64,000 nucleotides of DNA from Lichenicoccus sp964246745 (lineage in GTDB: Bacteria > Pseudomonadota > Alphaproteobacteria > Acetobacterales > Acetobacteraceae). This document shows positions 16,873 through 24,755 of this stretch, piece after piece. The translations under genes and the position numbers were made by a program. Within the stretch, counting starts at the first letter, position 1; every line of letters begins with the position of its first letter. Location of the stretch: NCBI GenBank assembly GCA_964246745.1, contig CAXTRK010000002.1:138738-202737 (forward strand), read 5' to 3'. The notes below the pieces were generated by a model. It did not search any database. It was given only the letters and a program-made list of their open reading frames with translations, and was not told the DNA's origin.

Positions 16873-17867
16873 GGCCGGCTCTCCTTCAGGCGAGGATCGA
16901 CCAGGATCGTCACGAGATCGAGGACGATGCTGGCCGCGATGTAGGTGACGGTCACGAACAGGGTGATGCCGACGGTGAGCGGCATGTCCTGGACCGAGAC
17001 CGCCTGGAACAGCTGCCTGCCGATGCCCTGGCGCGAGAAGATCGTCTCGACCACGACTGCGTTGCCCAGCAGCGCGCCGATCGCCCAGGCCGACAGGCTG
17101 AGGCCGGGCAGCACCGCGTGGCGCAGCGCGTGCCCCACGCGCACGTTCCAGTCCGACAGTCCGCGGGTGCGCGCGGACAGGATGAAGGGCTGGTCCAGGG
17201 CAAGTTCGAGCGATTCCCGCGTCACCTTGGCGATGAAGCCGCCGAGCGGGATCGCCAGCGAGAGCGTCGGCAGCACGAGTGCCGCGACGCTGCTGTTTCC
17301 GGCCGGCGGCAGCAACTGGAAGCGAAACGCGAACAGCCAGAGCAGCAGGATGCCGAGCCAGAACTGCGGCAGCGAAGCGCCGATAGTCTCCATCGCCGAG
17401 CCGAAGCCGTCGAGCAGGCGGGAGCGGCGCACGAAGCCCAGCACGGATAGCAGCGCCAGCGTCCAGGCGCCAACCAGGGCGCACGTAGTCAGGATCAGGG
17501 TCTGGCCCACCTGGTCGCGCAGCACCATGGCGACCGGGAGATGCTGGGAGAAGGAGACACCGAGATCGCCACGCAGCAGACGGCCGAGATAGAGCGCGTA
17601 TTGGGTCGAGATCGGCTTGTCGAGGCCGTACTCGCGGATCGCGGCGGCGATCGTCTCGGGAGTGGTGTTGGCGGTGGGACCGCCGAGGATGGCGGTCACC
17701 GGGTCGCCGGGCATCAGGTGCATGGCGATGAAGCTGATGGTCACGGAGGCGATCAGGACGAGCAGGCTGCCGGCCAGCCGGCGCAGCAGAAGCCTGATGA
17801 TCCGGTTTCCCGCGATCCCTGATGCGCTTCCTGGCGCGCTTCCTGGGGCGCTTCTTGGGGCGCTCAT
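16869..17867 (-). CDS. ABC transporter permease, DppB-like
   Basis: About 332 residues. MHLMPGDPV follows the first membrane helix, as in DppB/NikB, then there are five further helices and the EAA-type loop (SARTRGLSDW...HALRHAVLPG). The start at 17867 overlaps the binding-protein stop (ATGA); an in-frame ATG at 17879 is an alternative. The first 16 residues are a Ser-Ala-Pro-Gly repeat (APGSAPGSASG), from a small G/C-rich direct repeat in the DNA. Confidence 0.9.
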   Translation of the reverse strand: MSAPRSAPGSAPGSASGIAGNRIIRLLLRRLAGSLLVLIASVTISFIAMHLMPGDPVTAILGGPTANTTPETIAAAIREYGLDKPISTQYALYLGRLLRGDLGVSFSQHLPVAMVLRDQVGQTLILTTCALVGAWTLALLSVLGFVRRSRLLDGFGSAMETIGASLPQFWLGILLLWLFAFRFQLLPPAGNSSVAALVLPTLSLAIPLGGFIAKVTRESLELALDQPFILSARTRGLSDWNVRVGHALRHAVLPGLSLSAWAIGALLGNAVVVETIFSRQGIGRQLFQAVSVQDMPLTVGITLFVTVTYIAASIVLDLVTILVDPRLKESRP

Positions 17868-19519
17868 GACGTCTTCCATGTGTCATAGAGGCTGGTCACG
17901 CTCAGCGAGGGCTCGAGCCTGACGCCGTGCACTCGGTGGCCGATGCCAAGGCGGGTGCTCTGCGGATAGGTCGTGACCTGGAGATACTGCGCGGAGATCA
18001 GCGCCTGCGCCTGATAATAGAGCGCGCGGCGCTTGCCCGGATCCGTGGTCGCAAGCGCGTCCTGCATGATCCGGTCGAACTTCGGGTCCGAGAAGCCGGA
18101 ATTGTTCTGGTGGTGGCCGCCGATGCCGACGGAGCCCAGGAACGCCGAGCCAAAGACGATGCGCAGCACGTCGGCGGTGTTGGTGTTCCAGTAGCCGAGC
18201 GCGACGTCGTCGTCCCAGTCGGCGACCGTGTGGATCGCCTGGCTGTATGACATCGGCTGCAGACGCACGTCGAAACCGGTCTGCCTGGCGGTCGCCTGCA
18301 CCTGCTCCCAAAGCGTGCGCTCGGACGCGGCCATGGTCGCGGGCTCGGGAATGAACACCGTGAGCCGCCGTCCCTCTTTGACCCGGTAGCCCTTGGCATC
18401 GCGCTGCCTCCAGCCCGCCTCGTCGAGCAGATGATTGGCCCGTGCCGGATCGTAGTCCTTGGCGTGCTCGAAATCGGCGCTGTAGAACGGGGTGACCGGG
18501 CTGAGCGGGCCGCCGGCATGGCGGTATTCGCCGAAATAGACGCTGGAGAGCGCGCCATCGATATCGGCCGAACGGATGAAGGCCTCACGCACGCGGACGT
18601 CGTTGAACGGTGCGCGCCGCGTGTTCAGCGTGCCATTCGTCGGGTTGCCCGGCCGGTCGGCGATCAGCAGCGACAGGTCCGGGTTCTTGCGGATCGGCGT
18701 TTCCGCTTCCGGCGGCACGGTGTCGATCACGTCGACCTCGCCCGCCTGCAGCGAACCGGACCGGATCGACGGTTCCGGGATGAACTTCCAGACGATGCCG
18801 TCGAGCCAGGCAGGTCCCTGATGCTTCGCCGTCGGCGGCGCCCAGCGATAGGCGGGATTGCGCACGAACACCACGTCGTTCTGGTGATCCCAGCGTACGA
18901 TGCGGAACGGGCCGGAACCGACCGGACTCTGGCAGTTGACATCGCGCGTGCGCCGTAGCGCCGTGGGAGACTCGATGCCGAGGAAACCTTGCGCCAGCAC
19001 TTCAAGGAACGCCGCGTAAGGGGTGGAGAGACGCACCACCGCGGTGTGGTCGTCTTTGATGTCGGTGCCGACATACTGTCGGATGTAGCCGCCCGCCGTG
19101 CTGGATTGCGTGTGCGGGTCCGCCATGTGGTCGAGATTGGCCTTCACCGCCGCTGCCGTGAACCGGGTGCCGTCGGTGAAGCTGACGTCCTGGCGCAAAT
19201 GGAAGGTGTAGGACTTGCCGTCCGGAGAGATGTCCCAGGACGTCGCGAGCCAGGGACCGATGCGGCCATGCGCGTCCATCGACACCAGCCGGTCGAGATA
19301 CTGCTCCGCGACGAACACTTGCGGCATGTCGCCGCCGACATGCGGGTCCAGGCAGATCGGCTCGCGATCGGTGGCATAGACCAGCGTGCCGCCGAACACG
19401 GGCGCGCCGCTGGCCACGGCCCTATGGTCCTGCCGGCGGCAACCGCCGAGCGCCACCCCGAGGCTCAGCAGCATCGCCGCGGGCAGCGTCGCGACCAAGC
19501 CGACGTGTGAAGGTCTCAC
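17864..19519 (-). CDS. Lipoprotein extracellular solute-binding protein, family 5 (DppA/OppA-like)
   Basis: 551 residues from a GTG at 19519. The short signal sequence ends in a lipobox (LSLGVALGGC), so it is a membrane-anchored lipoprotein. The mature part has the SBP_bac_5 features GGTLVYATDREP, SFTDGTRFTAAAVKANLDH, GSGPFRIVRW and RRAPFNDVRVREAF. Peptide/nickel-type binding proteins also serve glutathione, opines and organosulfur compounds. Placed directly after the LLM monooxygenase gene, it probably binds the operon's substrate. The frame is open far upstream (to 19873), but that part is antisense-like shadow of the LLM gene. Confidence 0.9.
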   Translation of the reverse strand: MRPSHVGLVATLPAAMLLSLGVALGGCRRQDHRAVASGAPVFGGTLVYATDREPICLDPHVGGDMPQVFVAEQYLDRLVSMDAHGRIGPWLATSWDISPDGKSYTFHLRQDVSFTDGTRFTAAAVKANLDHMADPHTQSSTAGGYIRQYVGTDIKDDHTAVVRLSTPYAAFLEVLAQGFLGIESPTALRRTRDVNCQSPVGSGPFRIVRWDHQNDVVFVRNPAYRWAPPTAKHQGPAWLDGIVWKFIPEPSIRSGSLQAGEVDVIDTVPPEAETPIRKNPDLSLLIADRPGNPTNGTLNTRRAPFNDVRVREAFIRSADIDGALSSVYFGEYRHAGGPLSPVTPFYSADFEHAKDYDPARANHLLDEAGWRQRDAKGYRVKEGRRLTVFIPEPATMAASERTLWEQVQATARQTGFDVRLQPMSYSQAIHTVADWDDDVALGYWNTNTADVLRIVFGSAFLGSVGIGGHHQNNSGFSDPKFDRIMQDALATTDPGKRRALYYQAQALISAQYLQVTTYPQSTRLGIGHRVHGVRLEPSLSVTSLYDTWKTS

Positions 19520-19529
19520 GCCGCAACCT

Positions 19530-20957
19530 TCATGCGGAGCGCCGTTTGGATGCAGCCGAGGGGAAGCGTAGCCGATCCGCGGGCGCCAGCAGCATGGCCG
19601 GATCGCGGTAGCGGGCGCCGAAATGCTCGTCCGGCAGCCGTGCCTGACCAGCGCCGAACAGACGCTCGCGCAGCGTCTCACCATCGGCGTAGGCGGTGCG
19701 GAACCGTCCGCGCCGACGCAGTTCCGGCACGACGAGTTCGATGAAGTCGCGCACCGTCTCGAAGCTGAGATACTGGCGCAGGTTGATGCCGTCGATGCCG
19801 TCCTGGTCGAGCCAGATCTCGATCTGGTCGGCCACCACGTCCGGCGTGCCGGCGACGAAGAACCGGTCCTCATGCAGGCCGGCCATCTGCTGCAGCGCCT
19901 CGCCGACCGTCTGCTCCGGACGGAAGCGCCGGAGCAGCGTCGCTGCGCCCGGCTCCTCGCGGGCGATCAACTCGCCGATGCGCAGATGACGCGGATAGGC
20001 CGGAAGATCGACCGCCGACAGCGAGTGCGCCAGAGCGCCTTCCGCGCTGACCAGTGCGCGATATGCACGCAGCTTGTCCGACACCTCGACGTCGTTGCGC
20101 CCGACCACGATGCCGGCCATGACCAGGAACTTCACCGCATCCGGGCCGCGGCCATGCGCCACCAGCCGCTCGCGCGTGCAGGCGATGTTGGCGCGCACCG
20201 CTGCCTGGGTCAGGCCGCCGATGAACAGCAATTCCGCGTGGCGTCCCGCGAACTCGAGACCAGCGGGCGAGCCGGATGCCTGGAACAGCAGCGGCGTGCG
20301 TTGTGGCGACGGCTGGCAGAGATGCGGCCCCGCCACCTGATAGTGCTCGCCGACATGGTTGATGTAGCGGACCTTCGCCGGGTCGGTGTAGACGCGACGG
20401 GCACGGTCCTGCACTACCGCGTCGTCATCCCACGAACCCTCCCAGAGCTTGTAGAGCACGTCCATGTATTCGTCAGCGATCTCGTAGCGATGATCGTGCG
20501 GCACTTCGTCGGCGTGCCCGAAATTGCGTGCGGCATTCGGCAGGTAAGAGGTCACAATGTTCCAGCCGACGCGTCCCCTGGTGAGATGATCGAGCGTGGA
20601 CATGCGGCGCGCGAAGGCGAAGGGCGGTTCGTAGGTGGTCGAGAAGGTAGCGCCGAAGCCCAGATGGCGTGTCACAGCGGCCATTGCCGGGATCAGCAGA
20701 AGCGGATCGTTCGACGGAATCTGCATCGCCTCGCGCAGCGCGGTTTCCGGCCCGTTGCGGAACCGGTCATAGGTGCCGATGACGTCGGCGAGAAAGATCG
20801 CATCGAGCGTGCCGTGCTCGACCAGTTGCGCAAGCTCGGTCCAGAACTGCAGATCGTTGAAGCGATGACGGTTGTTGTCCGGATGTGCCCACATCCCGTG
20901 CATGATGTGGCTGACGCAGTTCATTTCGAACAGGTTGACGTGAAGCTGTTTAGGCAT
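19530..20957 (-). CDS. LLM-class flavin-dependent monooxygenase (NtaA/SnaA/DszA family)
   Basis: 475 residues with the bacterial-luciferase-like TIM-barrel motifs of the NtaA/DszA group: N-terminal VNLFEMNCVSH, DAIFLADVIGTYD, HLTRGRVGWNIVTS, PLLFQASGSPAG and the late GTPDVVADQIEIW. Enzymes of this clade use FMNH2 and O2 to cleave C-S or C-N bonds (dibenzothiophene sulfone, nitrilotriacetate, alkyl sulfones). The start at 20957 has GGGGGA upstream and overlaps the acyl-CoA-dehydrogenase-like gene by 8 nt. A partner flavin reductase is not found in the window. Confidence 0.9.
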   Translation of the reverse strand: MPKQLHVNLFEMNCVSHIMHGMWAHPDNNRHRFNDLQFWTELAQLVEHGTLDAIFLADVIGTYDRFRNGPETALREAMQIPSNDPLLLIPAMAAVTRHLGFGATFSTTYEPPFAFARRMSTLDHLTRGRVGWNIVTSYLPNAARNFGHADEVPHDHRYEIADEYMDVLYKLWEGSWDDDAVVQDRARRVYTDPAKVRYINHVGEHYQVAGPHLCQPSPQRTPLLFQASGSPAGLEFAGRHAELLFIGGLTQAAVRANIACTRERLVAHGRGPDAVKFLVMAGIVVGRNDVEVSDKLRAYRALVSAEGALAHSLSAVDLPAYPRHLRIGELIAREEPGAATLLRRFRPEQTVGEALQQMAGLHEDRFFVAGTPDVVADQIEIWLDQDGIDGINLRQYLSFETVRDFIELVVPELRRRGRFRTAYADGETLRERLFGAGQARLPDEHFGARYRDPAMLLAPADRLRFPSAASKRRSA

Positions 20958-22197
20958 CGCTGCTCCCCCGAGTTCCCTCAAATGCCGCTTTCCAGGTGCT
21001 GCTGGGAAACACGCCGTTCAGATAGTAGTCGCCGATGGCCCGCTCGCGCTGGATCGCCGGATTGTGCGACGCCAGCACACGGGCATTGCGCCAGTGCCGA
21101 TCCAGCCGGCGCGCCTCGCTGGTGGCCGAGGCGCCCCCCACCTCGAACAGTAATGTGGTCGCCTGCAGCACGAGGTCGATCGCCACCTGCTGGGCCTGGA
21201 ACGCCTGAATGTCGACCGCCGCATAAAGCTCGATCGTGTCGGTTCGCGCGCACCATGCTTCGTGCGCGCGCTCGGCGGCGGCGGCCACGCTATCTACCAG
21301 TGATCCGGCGGTGAACGCGAGGGAGGCGAGGCGGCCGATCACGCGCTGCACCAGCGGATCGGTGCGCGGGCTCGATGTGCCCGGCACCCCGAACATGCGT
21401 GTCCTCGGCTGCACGAAGGCGACCGCGTCCCGCAGCACCGCGCGGGCGATGCCAGCCAGCGCCGCGAGGTGGAACATCTGGTAGAACGCCGTGATGTAGG
21501 TTTCAGCCGGGTCCGCTTGGGCGGAGCGCCTGACGATATGGCTGTCGTCGAGAACCACATTGTTGAAGCGCGTGGTGCCGCTGCCAGTGAGACGCTGTCC
21601 AAAGCCGTCCCAGTCGTCGTCGATCCGGACGCCAGGCGTGTCGGCCGGGAACACCACTGTGACGCGGTCCTCCCTGTCGCGCGCGACGGCCGCGATCCAG
21701 GACGCATAGATCGTGCCGGTACTGTAATACTTCACGCCGTCGAGCACCCAGCCATCGCCGCTCCGGGTCAGTGTCACGGTGGTTTCGGTGGCATCGGTTC
21801 GCTCCGCCATCGCGGCGCCGATCAACGCGCCACCCGCGACGCGTCCCAGCCACCGGTCCTGCTCCGGAAAGTCCCGACGATTGAGCAGGCCTTCCACGAA
21901 GGCGAAATGCGCGCGCAGGATCTGCGGAAGATTCGAGTCCGCCTCGCCAAGCTCGGTCAGCAGGCGGAACAGTTGCGGCAGCGTGACGCCCGCGCCACCC
22001 AGCGCACGGGGGATGCGGACGGCGCCGAAGCCGGCGTCCCGCAGCCGCGCGACGCTGTCACGCGGCAGCGCCCGATCCTGCTCGCGTGCAACCGCGCCCG
22101 AGGCAATCTCCGAGAAGATTGGACGGAAGCGCGCGGCAAGCACGTCGTACTCGATGCCGCTGCCATTGAGAGATCCGGATTGCCGCATGTCCATCAC
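20950..22197 (-). CDS. SfnB/DszC-like flavin-dependent acyl-CoA-dehydrogenase-fold monooxygenase
   Basis: 415 residues with acyl-CoA dehydrogenase architecture: helical N-terminus with FGAVRIPRALGGAG, middle beta domain (GVKYYSTGTIYA, a signature of the SfnB/DszC subgroup) and helical C-terminus (HWRNARVLASHNPAIQRER). The Glu base of true acyl-CoA dehydrogenases is not evident. Members of this group use reduced flavin to oxygenate sulfur compounds (dibenzothiophene, dimethyl sulfone pathway). Its ATG overlaps the TonB receptor stop (ATGA), so it is the second gene of the operon. Confidence 0.87.
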   Translation of the reverse strand: MMDMRQSGSLNGSGIEYDVLAARFRPIFSEIASGAVAREQDRALPRDSVARLRDAGFGAVRIPRALGGAGVTLPQLFRLLTELGEADSNLPQILRAHFAFVEGLLNRRDFPEQDRWLGRVAGGALIGAAMAERTDATETTVTLTRSGDGWVLDGVKYYSTGTIYASWIAAVARDREDRVTVVFPADTPGVRIDDDWDGFGQRLTGSGTTRFNNVVLDDSHIVRRSAQADPAETYITAFYQMFHLAALAGIARAVLRDAVAFVQPRTRMFGVPGTSSPRTDPLVQRVIGRLASLAFTAGSLVDSVAAAAERAHEAWCARTDTIELYAAVDIQAFQAQQVAIDLVLQATTLLFEVGGASATSEARRLDRHWRNARVLASHNPAIQRERAIGDYYLNGVFPSSTWKAAFEGTRGSSDA

Positions 22198-24446
22198 CGG
22201 AACCCGAAAGCGACGCCGCCGAACACCCCGAACCCGTCACCGGGCACCAGGAAGGCGCCCGGGACGCCGCTGTCATTCAGGGTCGGGCTGACCACCGCCG
22301 CGTAGTGCTGGTCTGTGATATTCTGGAAATTCACGAAAACCTGACGGCCTTTCTTCTCGTCATCGTAGCCGATCGTCGCACCGAACAGGTGGTACGGGCG
22401 TGTATAGTCGGTGTTGGCGTAGTCGATCGGAATGCTGGAGGAGACCTGGGTATCGAACGAGGCGTAGAAGCCGTTCTTCAGATCGAGCCGCAGCTGGCCC
22501 TGATAAAAGTGACGCGGAATCCCGGGCAGTTGGTTGGTCCCGAGCTGTGCGTCATGTCGGAAGTTGAACTGGCTGTACGTATAGGCCTGCCGCAGCAAAA
22601 TCTCGGCGGCTTTGCCTTTCCAGAGAACCGAGTTCAGGCTTGCCTCGACCCCCTGATGAACGGTAGGGGAGGCGTTGCCGTAATTGGACTGCCCCAGCAG
22701 CAGGGAGGCGGCAGTGCTGACTGCCAGCAATTCGTTGCGCACATTGGCATGGTAATAGTCCACCGACCAGTCGCTGCCCCATTGCCGGCCGGAGCTGCCG
22801 ATCTCGAACGTGGTCGCGGTCTCGTTGCGCAGCGCCTGCGCGCCGGCATTGAGACCGGTGAGTGGCCCGGTCGTGAAAGTGGGACCACTGAGATATTCCC
22901 AGTCGTTCGGAGGTTCGACGGTGCGGCTGACATTGCCGAACACCTGCAGGCGCGGCGTGAACGCGTAGCGCAGACCGGCGCGTGGCGCGAGGTCGAGGGA
23001 CTCGCGATAGAAGGAGGGCGCCGTCGAGACCGGAATCGCTACCGCCGTTCCCCGGCGGGTATAGACGAACGACACGCCTGTGGTCAGCCAAAGATTACGC
23101 CAGACATTGGTATCATTGCCGAGGTGCAAATTGTTGTCCGACCCTTCATAGGTGGCCCGACGGATCAGGGCGCCGAATGGAACGCCGGCGTTCACCCCGG
23201 TGAGCACCCGTGTGGTGGTGTTCTGAAACCCGTTCAGGTGGGTTGTCGAAAAGAATCCGATATCCGTGTTGCTCTGATGGCCAAGAATCGTATCGTTGCG
23301 GAGATACTGAGTAGACTCGGTGAAGTCATCATAGCCCCACACCGCCTCATCAATGGTTTCACGAATATCAATCGGATAGTTGTGCCAGACTTCGCCGATC
23401 TCGATCTTGGAGTTCTCATCAATCTGCAACGTGGTCTTGTTTGCAACCCAGGTAGATCCGGGCTGGATGCGGTTCGCGTCGTAGCCGGCTTGATAATAAG
23501 GTGCCTGCGCCTGGGTCGGGTTCTGCGCTACCTGGGCGCTGGTGAGGTTTCCCGGATACTGGTTCTCCGTCTGCCTATAACGCAGGTAGAACCTAGTTGT
23601 GATGTCGGGATTGATCTCGTAGCCAAGATTTGCCGCGACACCGGTGCTTGTCGCCCTGGTATGATCCTGGTAGCCGTCCCGGTAAGAGTTGGTGAAGCTT
23701 AAAAAGTAATCGAGAGGGCCGATCACTTTTCCGGAACTTATCTGTTCCTTCTCGTATCCAAACGAGCCAACCTCGTAGCGGGCCTCGAATGGCAAGGCGT
23801 CATGACCGGTCTGGGTGACGTAGTTGATCGCGCCGCCGAGATCGACCGCGCCGATATTGAAGGCGTTGGCCCCGCGCAGGACCTCGGTGTAGCTCAGGCC
23901 GAGCGGCTCGAATAATTCATAGGGGGTGCCCCCTGGGCCGGTCACCGGGAGTCCGTCGAACAGGATATAGATGCCCTGGCGGAAGTAGTTCGTGCCGGTC
24001 TGCAGGCCCGAACCACGGATCGAGATCTTGAGGCCGTCGCCGCCGCCGGCGGACTGCGCATAGACGCCCGGCTGGAAGGCAAGCACGTCCTGATCGGTGA
24101 GCACCCTGCTCTTCTGCACGACCGTCTGATCAACGACGCTGGTTCCGCCAGGAATCGCCGACAGGCGGTCTTTTGCCAGGTTGACAGGCGACAAGCGCCT
24201 CGCAGTCACTTGAATCTGCTCGCTGGCGTCTTTGCTGGCCTGCGTGTCTGAGGCCACGGGGACGGCTGTCGGCGCTGGGTCCGCATTCGCGGTTGTCGTC
24301 GCCGCCAGAAAGATCGGCGTCAACATCACAGGCAGGGCCGGCCTGCACGCCTGGACTGCGGCTCTGTCAGACAGCAGTCGCGGGCAGCCATACCGCCGGA
24401 TCAGCGGTGTGTGCCACCTTCTACTGATCGGTCGAGACAATGCCAT
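22194..24446 (-). CDS. TonB-dependent outer membrane receptor, first gene of the organosulfur operon
   Basis: 750 residues. The N-terminal export signal has a long basic lead and a hydrophobic part ending near ATTTANA. The plug domain begins about SRVLTDQDVLAFQPGVY with SIRGSGLQ, and the rest is a 22-strand-type beta-barrel ending in FGFR. The family moves large or scarce ligands across the outer membrane using TonB energy. Four downstream genes overlap it or each other, which ties this receptor to import and oxidation of a sulfur compound or sulfonate ester rather than to iron. The far N-terminus is uncertain; a start at an internal Met near residue 41 would still leave a signal peptide. Confidence 0.88.
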   Translation of the reverse strand: MALSRPISRRWHTPLIRRYGCPRLLSDRAAVQACRPALPVMLTPIFLAATTTANADPAPTAVPVASDTQASKDASEQIQVTARRLSPVNLAKDRLSAIPGGTSVVDQTVVQKSRVLTDQDVLAFQPGVYAQSAGGGDGLKISIRGSGLQTGTNYFRQGIYILFDGLPVTGPGGTPYELFEPLGLSYTEVLRGANAFNIGAVDLGGAINYVTQTGHDALPFEARYEVGSFGYEKEQISSGKVIGPLDYFLSFTNSYRDGYQDHTRATSTGVAANLGYEINPDITTRFYLRYRQTENQYPGNLTSAQVAQNPTQAQAPYYQAGYDANRIQPGSTWVANKTTLQIDENSKIEIGEVWHNYPIDIRETIDEAVWGYDDFTESTQYLRNDTILGHQSNTDIGFFSTTHLNGFQNTTTRVLTGVNAGVPFGALIRRATYEGSDNNLHLGNDTNVWRNLWLTTGVSFVYTRRGTAVAIPVSTAPSFYRESLDLAPRAGLRYAFTPRLQVFGNVSRTVEPPNDWEYLSGPTFTTGPLTGLNAGAQALRNETATTFEIGSSGRQWGSDWSVDYYHANVRNELLAVSTAASLLLGQSNYGNASPTVHQGVEASLNSVLWKGKAAEILLRQAYTYSQFNFRHDAQLGTNQLPGIPRHFYQGQLRLDLKNGFYASFDTQVSSSIPIDYANTDYTRPYHLFGATIGYDDEKKGRQVFVNFQNITDQHYAAVVSPTLNDSGVPGAFLVPGDGFGVFGGVAFGFR

Positions 24447-24755
24447 TCCAGGTCTCCGGCTTCAAACGGATACGCGCAGCCACAGAAATCCACTGAGGAT
24501 GCCGTACTCAACCTGTAAGTACTCTCTCTCACTGTCAATTAGAAATAGGAGCATCAAAACCCGTAAATTTCACTATGCCTTGTCTTAGCCGAACAGCGCG
24601 AGCGTCGGCGGCTGCATGACAATGGCTGGGCGACGGTCTCGTGACGACGAGACGAACAATTAATGACATCGACGTATTAATTTGTAACCGGTTTTCACCA
24701 AGCGCATCAGGATGCCGCGCTCGCCAGCGCACAACGGCATCAGGAAACGAAAGAC
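24447..24755 (+). promoter_or_regulatory. Divergent promoter region with two palindromes
   Basis: This is the only spacer from which both the TonB-receptor operon and the two-repeat protein can be transcribed. It is locally A/T-rich compared with the rest. Two dyads are visible. GTCTCG and CGAGAC are separated by 6 nt at 24636-24653. ACAATTAAT (24656-24664) is mirrored by ATTAATTTGT (24676-24685) across 11 nt. Either could be an operator; no confident -35/-10 pair was assigned. Confidence 0.45.

Noticed and set aside
16872..17886. N-terminal extension that would fuse the DppC-like permease to upstream sequence
   Set aside because: This part is out of frame with the DppB-like permease that occupies the same DNA; the ATG at 16872 gives a normal DppC.
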